Positions 21,690 to 31,740 of a stretch of 64,000 bases of DNA are shown here, piece by piece. The notes beneath the pieces are model-generated. The model was not told the DNA's origin, did no database searches, and saw nothing but the letters and a program-made list of their open reading frames with translations. This DNA is from Lepidostoma basale. Its lineage: Eukaryota; Arthropoda; Insecta; Trichoptera; Lepidostomatidae. Both the position numbers and the translations under genes were made by a program. Position 1 is the first letter of the stretch. The number at the start of each line of letters is the position of its first letter. The DNA lies in assembly GCA_022606425.2 (NCBI GenBank), contig JAHDVF020000240.1, forward strand, positions 4,487,501-4,551,500. The letters run 5' to 3'.

Positions 21690-22106
21690 TTTCAGCGTTT
21701 ATTTTTGATTGTCGATGGCGTTACATTGGTGTCAAAGTGGCGCGGCGGGTGATGAAGATCAGTGACGGTGCGCGGGTGTTGTCAGCAACGGGGGCAGAGT
21801 ACTGGCGGTGAGCAGCTAAAGATGATAACACACTGGGCGGTGGTGTCGGTCAGCTGGAGCGAATACTCGTCGGACGTTGCGTGACGTAGCAGGGTCGATA
21901 GTAGCGTAGCTCGGCGCAAGAGAGTCGGAGGTTTCTCGTACGTCGACTTAAAAGCGTAGACTCGTGTCTGTTAGAAGTCGCAAGAAGGAATGATGTATAT
22001 GGTGGTCGGATGTACCGCTTTTATATGCTTTGCTTCCCTTTGCACACGATGCTCTGCTCTAGTGACCTAGTGATCTGTGTGAATGAATCCGGGCCCTGAT
22101 TCATCA
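21690..22106. repeat. Right arm of a long inverted repeat
   Basis: Counterpart of 19439-19790 in opposite orientation, ending CCGGGCCCTGATTCATCA. The bases flanking CAGGGCCC on the two sides (TGATGAAT and ATTCATCA) are reverse complements, so they belong to the arms and are not a target-site duplication. Confidence 0.7.
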
Positions 22107-22474
22107 TTGCGATAAGTAGGTCCTAGTCAGGCGTTTTTCGGTTATTCGTGTAATATATTTCATCATGAAATATGCTGGTTCAGTAGTCGAAGTCCACTTA
22201 TGTGGGTCATGCATTTAACCCACACGTGTTTTAAAATTTCGTCTTTAGATTGTCTAATTAATCATTCATAATACTTCACTTTAATAAATTAATATTTCTT
22301 CTTGTTATTTTGCTCTCATTGGTATTACCTTGTACCACCCTTCCCGCTGAAACCTCGGGATCGGCTGTGATTTAGATTGTACAAAATCCAACTCTAAAAA
22401 CGGTTAATTGCTATCGAAGACTGTAGGCAAGGGGTCGTCAACCAAAGGAAAATAAAACAAATAATCAAAAAAAA
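22107..22474. other. Unassigned sequence
   Basis: A short palindrome (ATATTTCATCATGAAATAT) lies at about 22156-22174. No element assigned. Confidence 0.4.
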
Positions 22475-23068
22475 TCTTTTTCTTCCTTCGGTGACGTGTC
22501 AGGTCCCCCCAACGTTGGAAATCACTGCAGCAAAGGCATCTCTATCCTGCACTACTTGGAACAGGTTCTGAACTCTTATTATTCCTGTCCACTCTTTGAT
22601 GTTCCTACTACCAACTCCCGGACGTCCCTTCACTTAACCCACTGATATCAGTCGAAGGAGCTAGTATTCTTCTCTCCTTAGCACATGACCCAAATATGAA
22701 ACCTTTCTAATTTTCACACTCGACAACAGCTCTCTATTGGCTCTGGCTCCCTGTTGTACGTCTGCATTACTGACCCTATCGGTCTACGGTATACGGAGCA
22801 TTCTGCGGTATATCCACATCTCCAACGCTTCTAACCGGTTCATTACATTCACTTTCAGAGTCCAGGTTTCGCAGCCATATAGTAGAACATACCATCTATA
22901 ACATTTAATCATTCTTTGTTGGAGTTTGAAGTTAAGATTATCGTTGCAAAATAATGTTTTCATTTTATTAAATGCAGCTCGTGCAACTTCAATTCTGCCT
23001 TTAATTTTAATGTCCAGGTCAAGCGCTTTAGTGATAATAATGCCAAGGTATTTATATTGGTGCAAACC
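22475..23068 (-). pseudogene. LINE-C2 C-terminal domain
   Basis: Antisense copy. The open frame 23065-22784 encodes YKYLGIIITKALDLDIKIKG, then LQQRMIKCYRWYVLLYGCET and MNRLEALEMWIYRRMLRIP. The 3' part down to 22482 continues in broken frames (RANRELLSSVKI, YLGHVLR, W.G..RVQNLFQ). It lies back to back with the LINE-B copy that follows. Confidence 0.8.
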
Positions 23069-23515
23069 GTGCAGAAAAAAATTCTGCGATACCTCTCTAT
23101 CTTAGGGAGTATGGATATTACCCGTGGCTCTTTCCAACTGATTTCTTGCTAGGGATGCTAGGCTACCAGTCACTCGAGAGGATCAGAGACATTCACTTGG
23201 ATGTCCATTTCTTTCGACTGATAGGCGGTTGTTTACACAACTCAAAAATCCTGAGTGATGTAGGTCTGTTCGTCCCTGATAATTATCTTCGACAAAGGGG
23301 CCATAGATTGTTTTATCTCCCACGATGCAGAACCAACCTGCCAATGGTTATGGCGGTAGGTAGAGCAATATCTTTGCTTAATCGTATCACCTCGGAGTTT
23401 GACATATTTTGTGATAGTTTGGCTCATCTGAGGGAAGTACTATCTTTATTACAATTGTATGGTATATTTGTTTTATTAATTTGTCATGCATCTTATGTTT
23501 CTCATTCACACGTCC
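23069..23515 (+). pseudogene. LINE-B C-terminus
   Basis: Sense reading gives VQKKILRYLS, YPWLFPTDFLLGMLGYQSLE, FFRLIGG, DNYLRQRGHRLFYLPRCRTN and AISLLNRITSEFDIF, ending near 23500. Closest in this window to the LINE-B at 3211-3713. The boundary with the Jockey leader is uncertain by about 50 bp. Confidence 0.75.
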
Positions 23516-23949
23516 GCCATTAATCACGTTAGTGTCACTGCGTTACGCTCCACGTTTTCTCAGATATAACTGAGCTTCCAGTATTCAGTTACGTTTATTC
23601 TGTTCCTAAGTTTTTTTTAATACGTATTGTTAGTGTTAAATTGTGTTTTAATAATCGTTCCATGCCTAAAATTCGTACAATAATGTGTTCTCAAACTGTT
23701 GTGCAATAGTTTTTAAGTCACCGCCATCTTGTTTCACAACTTCGTTCCTGTGCTGGCACTTGCTTGGCCGACCGCTCGGTCGCCATCTTGCCCGCCATCT
23801 TGAAACGTACATCGCGAGTGAAGTGACAATCAGTGAAATAACAGTCTACTCTGTGCCTGATCCATTCCACCATCCAAACACTCGCATTACCTCATCACAT
23901 ACGCTATCACTCACATTCCATCTCCATAACAGTATACCAGTGTCTCAAA

Positions 23950-25548
23950 ATGCATAAAAAAATTAGCGCAACTGACATGGACGAACTGAACAAATTTATA
24001 AAAATAATAACAGAGAAACGCAAAATGAAAAATACCGATGTTCAGGTCCTCGGCGAGATTCTCCTTCGCTCTCTCGAGAGGGAGGATGTTATCGAGGAGG
24101 GACATTCAGTGTCGTACAATCACCCTATCTACCGAGAAATGTTGGCATCCTTGCCTGACATAAGACCCCCTTTATCCCACTCTTCAGTTAATGAGAAATC
24201 TCAAGTCTCCATCAATGGCCCCTCCATTAACAACCATTCAGTTATTACGCCTTCTACTACTCCCGCGCCCTCCTCCTCCTTCTCCGCAAACGATACGGCC
24301 AAAAAAATTGTGACCAACTCATTATCTACCACAATTACCAGCACCATCTCCACTCCCACCAAACACCTTGTCCAATCAAGATCGTGCTCACCCCCACCAA
24401 CCTCTGATCATTCTATGGAATGGGAAACGGCAACAAACAATCGGAAACGAAAAACATCCGCCTTCCATGACCAAAATTCTTCACCTGAAAGCCCCTTCCA
24501 CACTTCGCCAAACAAAATTTCTTCTCACACGATTATATCTCCCACTCCCTCTCCTCTTCCTTCCACTTCCCCTTCCACTTCCTCTTCTCTCCCTTCCACT
24601 TCCCCTTCCACTTCCTCTTCTCTCCCTTCCACTTTATCTTCTCTCCCTTCCACTTCCTCTCCTCTCCCTTCCTCTTCCTCTTCTCTCCCATCAGACTTTC
24701 TCTCGAAAATAACGAGAGTGCCTCCAATAATAATTTACAAGGCCAACATCAACTGGCCTTCCATCAACGCAGCCCTGATCGAAAATGGTGTTGACTTCGT
24801 CGCCAAAAACACAAAGGACTGTATCAATATAACTCCCAAATCCGCCCTCGCCCACACAATGGCCACCAAACTCCTGATTGAGCGAGGTGAAAAATTCCAT
24901 TCCTTTAGATTGAATGGCGATAAGCCACTAAAAGCTGTCATTCGAGATGTTCCCGAATGGGTCTCCACGACCCAATTCCACAACCAGCTCAAGGAACTAG
25001 GGTTTCCCATTCTTAAAGTCCAGAGAATGAAAGCCGGTCCCGAAAGGCGACCCATCGCCATGATGATGGTCGACCTGGAGCGATCGGATCAAGGCAAAAA
25101 AATATTTTCCGACCTCCAAGAGGTCGACAAATTTAGGGTGCGGGTGGAGTCACCCCACTCTAAAACAAAATCCAGCCAGTGCTTCAACTGTCAACAGTTC
25201 GGTCATGCAACTTCGGGCTGCCACGCTGATCCGAGGTGCGTGAAGTGCGGACAGAAGCACCACACCTCCACCTGCACAAAATCTCGCAATACTCCGGCCA
25301 AATGCGCCCTATGCGCAGGGTCACACCCAGCCAACTTCAGTGGGTGTCCAAAGCACCCGAAAAGAACCCAGCCTTGCGGACAAACAAACCCTCAGCCATC
25401 ACCATCTAAAATAATAAGTACCCCTGCCTTCGTGAACACACAATGGCCAGCGCCTTCATATGCCAAGATGGCCGCATCAACTAGCCCCCCACACAAACAT
25501 CGATTCCACAAATTTTCCCTCCACAAATTGATCCTTTCCATGCACTAA
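23950..25548 (+). CDS. Jockey-type ORF1, zinc-knuckle nucleic acid-binding protein
   Basis: 532 codons; ATG preceded by A at -3. The protein is the RNA-binding, Gag-like partner of the element, expected to coat its RNA and act as a chaperone in the ribonucleoprotein. The N-terminus (residues 1-60) is charged. Residues about 60-255 are rich in Ser, Pro and Thr. A PRE_C2HC-like region lies at about 310-385. Three zinc knuckles follow: C411-C424 (CX2CX4HX4C), C430-C442 (CX2CX4HX3C) and C452-C466 (CX2CX3HX6C). After a run of six C at 25485-25490 the frame appears shifted by one. The alternative frame stays open (FPPQIDPFHALIQGF, LVNELRK) to TAA at 25623-25625, overlapping the ORF2 start. The intact protein would be roughly 25 residues longer. 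Confidence 0.9.
   Translation: MHKKISATDMDELNKFIKIITEKRKMKNTDVQVLGEILLRSLEREDVIEEGHSVSYNHPIYREMLASLPDIRPPLSHSSVNEKSQVSINGPSINNHSVITPSTTPAPSSSFSANDTAKKIVTNSLSTTITSTISTPTKHLVQSRSCSPPPTSDHSMEWETATNNRKRKTSAFHDQNSSPESPFHTSPNKISSHTIISPTPSPLPSTSPSTSSSLPSTSPSTSSSLPSTLSSLPSTSSPLPSSSSSLPSDFLSKITRVPPIIIYKANINWPSINAALIENGVDFVAKNTKDCINITPKSALAHTMATKLLIERGEKFHSFRLNGDKPLKAVIRDVPEWVSTTQFHNQLKELGFPILKVQRMKAGPERRPIAMMMVDLERSDQGKKIFSDLQEVDKFRVRVESPHSKTKSSQCFNCQQFGHATSGCHADPRCVKCGQKHHTSTCTKSRNTPAKCALCAGSHPANFSGCPKHPKRTQPCGQTNPQPSPSKIISTPAFVNTQWPAPSYAKMAASTSPPHKHRFHKFSLHKLILSMH
24533..24700 (+). repeat. CTTCC-rich tandem repeat inside ORF1
   Basis: Pyrimidine-rich units such as CTTCCACTTCCCCTTCCACT and CTTCTCTCCC repeat about four times and encode a Ser/Pro/Thr tract. 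In-frame, so probably variable in length between copies. Confidence 0.8.
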
Positions 25549-25617
25549 TCCAAGGTTTTTCAAGCTTGGTTAATGAGCTAAGAAAGACTGTCACCTTCAA
25601 CGCCATCAACCCATCTA

Positions 25618-28368
25618 ATGTCTAACCCTACACCTACCCTACCAACCAACCTCCAAGTGGCATTTTGGAACGCGGGTGGTACCCTGCGATCACACCGCCT
25701 GGAGGTAGAACACTTCCTCTCGACCTACAACCTTGACATTCTTCTTGTCACAGAAACGTGGCTTAAACCTAGCCTTCGCTACTCTATCCCTAATTACCTC
25801 ACCTACCGAACCGACCGCCTTGATAACAAAGGAGGTGGTACAGCAATCTTAATAAAAAAATCCCTCCAGCATTGCTCCTCAACAACACCTTCTAACATAA
25901 ATATTGAAACCACTGCTATAGTGATACAAACAAAAAATTCTGGTCCCCTTAAATTCATTTCCGCCTACTCTCCACCTCGTAGACGATTCACTCCATTAGA
26001 ACTGGACGATATTTTCTTCGAAAACATTCCCACAGTCCTAGCTGGAGACCTAAATTCCAAACATGGCGCCTGGCACAGTTTCAAAGATAATAAGAAAGGC
26101 AAAGATCTTTTCGACTATTTCCAAAATCGACCAGACATATTCATCACAGCTCCCGATACTCCGACAATTTTCAATAAAAATCCAAAACATTCCCCGGACG
26201 TTATCGATATTGTCATGACTAAAAACTTTACCCTCCCTCTCACCCTACAGGTAGTAGACGAACTATCCTCTGATCATATCCCTATACTTATCTACATCTC
26301 TGATGAACCATTCCACCGTGACCCCCATTTCCCCACCAGAAATAAAATTAATTGGTATTCTCTTCCCGAAATCATCCACGAAATGATCAAAATCCCAACA
26401 AAAATTCCAGACCCAGAATCTCTCGATCAGGTCACGAATGAAATGACATTTATCCTACAGACTGCTCTAAAAAATGCAACCACAGTTGTAGACAACGACA
26501 TATACAGACCAAATCTACCTGCCGATATCCAACAGATAATACGCCACAAAAATACCATTAGAAAAAGATGGCAAAAATATCGACAACCTCAGGATAAAAC
26601 ACTTCTCAACAAACTAAACATTGACGTCAAAAAAGCCATCACCGACTTACGCAATGACCGCTGGATGGATTATCTAGAGTCATTAAACGATGACGACAAG
26701 ACAGCCTTCTGGAAATTATCCAAAAATCTTCGCAAACCCCACTCAAGAATCACACCGTTACAAGGTCCAAATGGATTCGTGTACTCCGACGCCGACAGGG
26801 CAGAAACATTTGCATCGAGCCTAGAAGATCAATTCACGACAAATAACGAACATGACAATCCATTATTCGTGGCCTCGATCGAATCTCACGTTTCACAACT
26901 CTTAGCCAAAACTCCTTCATCCCCACCGATCCCATTCACCTCACCTAGAGAGGTGAAACAACAAATAAAATATCTTAATACCCGCAAATCACCAGGTCCT
27001 GACTCAATATCTAACAAAATTCTCAAATCTCTCCCTCTCAAAGGCATCTGTGCCCTGACAGCGATCTTCAACGCATCCCTTAGACTCCGATACTTCCCGA
27101 AACCCTACAAAATCGCAGACGTTATCCTTCTTCCCAAGCCAGGCAAGGACCCAACAGCTCCTTCAAATCATAGACCAATTAGTCTTCTTCCTTGCACTGG
27201 TAAATTGTTAGAAAAACTCATACAATCAAGACTCAAAACAACACTTCACGAACAGAGTACCATTCCAGATTTTCAACACGGTTTCCGTGCCCAACACTCC
27301 ACACAACATCAGCTACTTCGTGTAGTTGAACTTATTGCCACAAACTTTAACACGCGCAAATTCACCACTTTCTTTTCCCTAGATGTCAGTAAAGCATTCG
27401 ACCGCGTCTGGCACACCGGCCTGTTATACAAAATGGGAAAAGCAAACATCCCACTGCCTATGATTCAACTCATAGCCAGCTTTCTGTCCGATCGCCTTTT
27501 CAGCGTCAAAATCAACAAGGCCAAATCCCTTGTACGCCCTATCAGAGCAGGAGTTCCCCAAGGTTCAGTAATGGCTCCTACTCTGTTCAACATCTACTGC
27601 AGTGATATCCCTCTTCCCCGAGATCAGAACACCCACATTGCCCAATTCGCTGACGATACGGGCATCATCTCCAGTGCTAAAAGGCCGCTTCTCGCGACCC
27701 GCAGGGTGCAAAAACAGGCCGATGTGCTAGAGGTGTGGTGCAGAAACTGGCGCATTACCATCAATCCGAGTAAAAGCGCAGCGACCCTTTTCAGTAAAAG
27801 ACACATTCCTCCAAACATTCCCAACATAAAAATGTTCGGCCAAGACGTTCCTTGGACCAAAACAATCAAATACCTTGGGGTTACCTTGGATTCTAAGCTG
27901 ACATGGAGGCCACACATTACAAATAAAGTCAAAGCCGCGTCAAAAGCAATCTCAGCCCTCTACCCAATGTTAGCTAGAAACAGTAAACTAAGCATCGACA
28001 ATAAACTCCTGATATACAAAACGGTTATAAGGCCGATCTTCACTTATGCAGCCCCAATCTGGGGCTATGCAGCTTCGAGTCACATACAAAAACTCCAAAT
28101 CCTGCAAAATAAGGCTATCCGTTTATCGCTTGGTGCGCCTTCATGGACCAGGATTACACAACTGCACCTAGAATCGGGAATCCCGATGATAGATGAATTC
28201 ATTCTGAAACTTGCCGAACGTTTTTACAAAGGACTCCCTTCACATCCCAACCCCACAATAAAATACCTCTCTAATTACGACCCAAACACTTCCAGCCGCC
28301 ACAAGCGCCCAAAATCGATTCTCCTTCAGAGGAACACTCCGGGCCACACAAATCATGCCCCCGAATAA
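25618..28368 (+). CDS. Jockey-type ORF2, AP endonuclease and reverse transcriptase
   Basis: 916 codons without interruption. It nicks target DNA and primes reverse transcription of the element's RNA there. The N-terminal EEP/AP-like endonuclease covers residues about 8-222: WNAGGT, TETWL with E46, GGGTAILI, AGDLNSKH with D144 and N146, SDH at 218-220. The reverse transcriptase covers about 440-720: RKSPGPD, PKPGKDP..SNHRPISLL, QHGFRAQHSTQHQL, FFSLDVSKAFDRVWH, AGVPQGSVMAPTLFN, AQFADD with D679 and D680, then KYLGVTLDSKLTW. The C-terminus has the thumb and a Jockey-type tail, with no RNase H. Catalytic residues look intact, so it may have been active recently. The start ATG overlaps the presumed original ORF1 stop (ATGTCTAA). 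Confidence 0.95.
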   Translation: MSNPTPTLPTNLQVAFWNAGGTLRSHRLEVEHFLSTYNLDILLVTETWLKPSLRYSIPNYLTYRTDRLDNKGGGTAILIKKSLQHCSSTTPSNINIETTAIVIQTKNSGPLKFISAYSPPRRRFTPLELDDIFFENIPTVLAGDLNSKHGAWHSFKDNKKGKDLFDYFQNRPDIFITAPDTPTIFNKNPKHSPDVIDIVMTKNFTLPLTLQVVDELSSDHIPILIYISDEPFHRDPHFPTRNKINWYSLPEIIHEMIKIPTKIPDPESLDQVTNEMTFILQTALKNATTVVDNDIYRPNLPADIQQIIRHKNTIRKRWQKYRQPQDKTLLNKLNIDVKKAITDLRNDRWMDYLESLNDDDKTAFWKLSKNLRKPHSRITPLQGPNGFVYSDADRAETFASSLEDQFTTNNEHDNPLFVASIESHVSQLLAKTPSSPPIPFTSPREVKQQIKYLNTRKSPGPDSISNKILKSLPLKGICALTAIFNASLRLRYFPKPYKIADVILLPKPGKDPTAPSNHRPISLLPCTGKLLEKLIQSRLKTTLHEQSTIPDFQHGFRAQHSTQHQLLRVVELIATNFNTRKFTTFFSLDVSKAFDRVWHTGLLYKMGKANIPLPMIQLIASFLSDRLFSVKINKAKSLVRPIRAGVPQGSVMAPTLFNIYCSDIPLPRDQNTHIAQFADDTGIISSAKRPLLATRRVQKQADVLEVWCRNWRITINPSKSAATLFSKRHIPPNIPNIKMFGQDVPWTKTIKYLGVTLDSKLTWRPHITNKVKAASKAISALYPMLARNSKLSIDNKLLIYKTVIRPIFTYAAPIWGYAASSHIQKLQILQNKAIRLSLGAPSWTRITQLHLESGIPMIDEFILKLAERFYKGLPSHPNPTIKYLSNYDPNTSSRHKRPKSILLQRNTPGHTNHAPE

Positions 28369-28620
28369 ACTAACAACCCACCAAATCACCTTCCAACAAT
28401 GTTCCCATCAGACGTAAGAGGAATAGCCACATGAGCTGAACCTCTGTAAGCCAGAAGATCCAAGTCCAAGTCTTATGTTTCTCGCTCTATTTATTAATCT
28501 ATTTTGTATTACTTATTATTGTGTATCTCTAACTTGTATCTTAAGTGTATTAGAAAAAAAAATTTGTAATGCTTTAGATATGTTTAAAATAAATAAAATG
28601 AAAATGAAATAAAATGAAAT

Positions 28621-29085
28621 TACTCTACAGTACTGGAAAAGTAATCGGAGATTTTTTTTAACAAGATTTCCCCGTTTTTTTGCAGCAATATCATGTTTTC
28701 GGTCCGAATAATAGACGTTCCAGTTAACTGACGTCCAGATAAATGACGTTCTACTATGCATATATTGTGATAGAAGAGACTAAACTATTTTTCGTAGTAA
28801 AAGGTTAGCGACTACTTTCTTGAGAAATTAATTATCGGAGCTAATGAAAGCATGTAGCAATATGTTGTCCCTTGGGAAACATTTCAGTTGTCGAAAACGA
28901 ACAAGTTAGTTTTTCCCGATTTCGAAAAGGGCGACTATGTTAGGAACCATTTTACTATGGGATGAAACATTCTTTGAAACTTTTTGATGCGCCCTTTTGG
29001 ATTTATTTAAAACAAATATATTCTAGGTATTATAAAAATTAAAATAGCAAATATCAGAAAAGAGCAAATAAATTTAGAATTGTTT
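28621..29085. other. Unassigned AT-rich sequence
   Basis: No recognised element 3' of the Jockey tail. Confidence 0.4.
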
Positions 29086-29205
29086 AAAGACCTATGGAGA
29101 GAGAAATTCTAGAAATCAGTAAAGCGGACAGGGCGAGAAACATTACTCCACACAGCCAGAACAGGAGTGTCGGACATTATCAGAAGAGTGGCAACGCTAA
29201 ATATC
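29086..29205 (+). pseudogene. LINE-E fragment, 5' part of a chimera
   Basis: Encodes MEREILEISKADRARN and, in another frame, RTGVSDIIRRVATLN. This is the RTE-like RAMERAML to VATLK segment. It continues after LINE-F at 29909 into LINE-A4. Confidence 0.65.
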
Positions 29206-29908
29206 TTCTTATTCTTCTTCTTTTAATAGATCTGACGATCTGTGATACAGAAGTCATGTCTCGTCGGATGATGAGATACAGCGGTCCCTCCATCTCTTAG
29301 GCGGTCTTCCAGGTGGGCGGTGTCCGGAGGGAATTTCATAAGCGGCTGTATATGCAAGTCTGTCACCATCCATTTGGGCTACATGATCCCTCCAGTATCT
29401 TCTTCTGGATCTACTCCACTGAACGATATCCCTAATTTCACAAGTTTTTCTTATGTCTACGTTGCAGACATGATCTCGGAGAGTTTTTCCAGTAATTGAT
29501 CTTAGGACCTTCATCTCCGATGTTCTTAGTAGTCCTCGCGTCTCTACAGCGTACGTCATGATAGGTCGCACGCATGTTTTATAGATTCTGATCTTGCTGT
29601 CGATACGCATGTGCTTGTTCTTCCAGACCAGATTCTTCAGGCATCCTGACACAACAGAGGCTTTACTGACTTGTTCTCGTACTTCGGTATAAAGGTCATT
29701 TTGGCTGCAGATCTCTACTCCCAAATATCTGAAACCCATTACTTGCTCCACAGGTATATCATCAACAGTCAGCTTACATCTTGTAGGTTGCCTAGATATA
29801 GTGAGACTTTTTGTTTTGTTGACTGATATAACCATATTAAGCCTTTGTGATACTGTGTGGAATTTGTACAACATTCTTTGCAGGTCATCTTCAGACTCTG
29901 CTGTTAAT
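29206..29908 (-). pseudogene. LINE-F insertion with 10-bp target duplication
   Basis: The antisense frame 29874-29254 is open for 206 codons and covers the region after YADD: SVNKTKSLTISRQPT, VEQVMGFRYLGVEICSQNDL, KIRIYKTCVRPIMTYAVE, VLRSITGKTLRD, then RDHVAQMD and HRPPGRPPKRWRDR. TTC-rich tail at the low-coordinate end. GCTAAATATC flanks both sides (29196-29205, 29909-29918). C-terminal 200 residues only. Confidence 0.85.
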
Positions 29909-30240
29909 GCTAAATATCGAATATATAAATTATTACAGAGCTGAAAGGGTTGGATGCAGGTGCAAAAATGAACGATGTGTCAGAAATCTGTTTGTTGTAT
30001 GCGGACGACGCTGTGCTACTTGCAGACAACGAACCAGAACTACACGCCCTGGTGTCTAGTATGTATGAGGTATACAAGCGATATGATTTGATGATGAATG
30101 TGAATAAGTCCAAGGGAATGACAGTAGTGTGAATGGTGAAAATCTGGAACAAGTCGATGAATTTGTTTATTTAGGAAGTATGTTAACAAAGGGTGGAAGA
30201 GCAGAGAAGGATGTTGAAAGGTTGGGGCAAGTTATATAGG
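29909..30240 (+). pseudogene. LINE-A4 fragment
   Basis: Frame 29950-30132 encodes CLLYADDAVLLADNEPELHA and YKRYDLMMNVNKSKG. The region GDIER is shortened by the same 4-nt deletion (TTGAAAGGTTGGGGCA) seen in the antisense copy at 30754-31622, so the two form one subfamily or an inverted duplication. Confidence 0.75.
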
Positions 30241-30753
30241 ACAGGTAATAAAGATCTATTAGATCCATTAGATGTTTTAGATCTATTATAAGAAGAATAT
30301 CTTTCTTAGCCCAGTTCCATACTTCGTTTCTAAAGGCCGAGTATCGTCTGTTCCCATAGTCAATGCAAGTGTTTGTATTTGATTGTACGTAAACAAATCA
30401 CATGGGTTGAACGAATGTATTTATAGGTAAAAGGATCTTTAAATTTATTCCGGCAAGGATATGCCCCAAGGACTTTCAATTTAGAAATCGGACGAATAGA
30501 ATTACGCGGAAGTGAAAAAAATCCTTGAGAGAATTTTGTACATTTCAACATATTGGCATTCGTAAAATCTAAAACACTTTTTTTTTTATTAAGGATGGAT
30601 CAAAATGACCTTAATGGTATAAATTAGTCTGCTGAATGCGATTTCCTTGGAGATCTATGTCTTTTAAATTAGTTAAAGTACGTTCAGAAGACAAATATAC
30701 CATCTTTCATGCGTTCCTGGTATTGTATTGTATATATTATATTTTATAATAAC
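30241..30753. other. Mostly unassigned, with LINE scraps
   Basis: An antisense LINE-A scrap (GGAACTGGGCTAAG-type) lies at about 30305-30332. A sense LINE-B 3' piece (TTAGTCTGCTGAATGCGATT) lies at about 30625-30725. The 64-codon antisense frame 30551-30360 is unrecognised. Confidence 0.4.
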
Positions 30754-31622
30754 TAACTATCACGCCGTCTCCCCGGAGGGATAGGCAGAAAGAATGGACC
30801 GCCACACTTTGCTTTCCTGACATATTTCTCTCGCTTCCTCAACATTCATAGATCGTGTCATGCACGCGCGTCGATTTCTCCGACTCCTCACGACATTCAA
30901 TATTTGATTGATTTGATCGTGCCGCGTTTTCCTCGGCCTTCCTCTATTTCCAGCTCCGTTCATGTCGTTTATATAAACCTTCTTCACCATTCTTTCTTCA
31001 CTCATTCTTTCCATGTGTCCCAATTATCTTAACAATCCTTTCATTATTTTGTTCATAACACTTTCATTCGCAACGCATTCACTTCTTATACTTGCATTTG
31101 ACACTCTATCATATACAGATTTATCACACATGCGTCTAAGATATCTCATTTCTACTGCATTTATTATACTTTCATCCTTCTTTTGCCAGTTCCATTCGTA
31201 AGGGTCGGCACAAGAACACTATTATACACTGCCATTTTAGATTTTTTGGATAGGCTTTTGTTTGCGATGACAACTTTAAGTGCACCATTTACCTGCCCCA
31301 ACCTTTCAATATCATCTCCACTATCCCATCCTTTGTAAACATACTTCCTAAATAAACAAGTTCATCCACTTGTTGCAGATTTTCACCATTCACACTAACG
31401 TTACAGACTGTCACTACCAAATCATTACCATGGACTTATTCACATTCATCATCAAATCGTATCGCTTGCATACCTCATACATACTAGACACCAGGAGCTT
31501 TTACTTCACGTTCGTTGTCTGCAAGTAGCACAGCGTCGTCCGCATACAACAAACAGCTTACTGATACGCCGTTAATTTTTGCACATGCACCCAACCCTTT
31601 CAATTCTGTAATGATTTAAATA
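30754..31622 (-). pseudogene. LINE-A4 copy, palm to 3' end
   Basis: Antisense, from the 3' hairpin (CUCCGG) through an open C-terminal frame 31023-30760 (MERMSEERMVKKVYIND, NRGRPRKTRHDQINQIL, WRSILSAYPSGE). It extends to CLLYADDAVLLADNE near 31540. Upstream it joins the LINE-E scrap at about 31623. Confidence 0.8.
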
Positions 31623-31740
31623 TTCGATATTTAGCGTTGCCACTCTTCTGCAGATCTCTACTCCCAAATATCTGAAGCTCATTACTTGCTCCACTGGTAT
31701 ATCATCAATAGTCAGCTTACGTATTTGAAGGTTGTCTGGA
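31623..31740 (-). pseudogene. Chimeric LINE-E/LINE-F scrap
   Basis: Antisense frame 31772-31572 reads KLTIDDIPVEQVMSFRYLGV (LINE-F), then RRVATLNIEY (LINE-E), then ERVGCMCKN (LINE-A4). The E-to-A junction is the same as at 29196/29909. Confidence 0.7.

Larger units (their letters stand above)
23520..28620 (+). mobile_element. Jockey/X-element-like retrotransposon, nearly intact
   Basis: A complete-looking two-ORF non-LTR element: leader of about 430 bp, ORF1, ORF2, a 250-bp 3' region and an A-rich AAAATGAAAT-type tail at 28588-28620 with AATAAA. There is no LTR and no RNase H. The coding part is GC-richer than its surroundings and far better preserved than any other element here, which implies a recent insertion. 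I could not find a clear target-site duplication, and the 5' end is estimated. Confidence 0.85.

Noticed and set aside
23685..23957. Short open frame in the Jockey leader
   Set aside because: Overlaps the ORF1 start in another frame and has no recognisable domain; leader sequence is the simpler reading.
24533..24727. Antisense Lys/Glu-rich frame opposite ORF1
   Set aside because: Low-complexity reverse strand of the CTTCC-rich repeat in ORF1.
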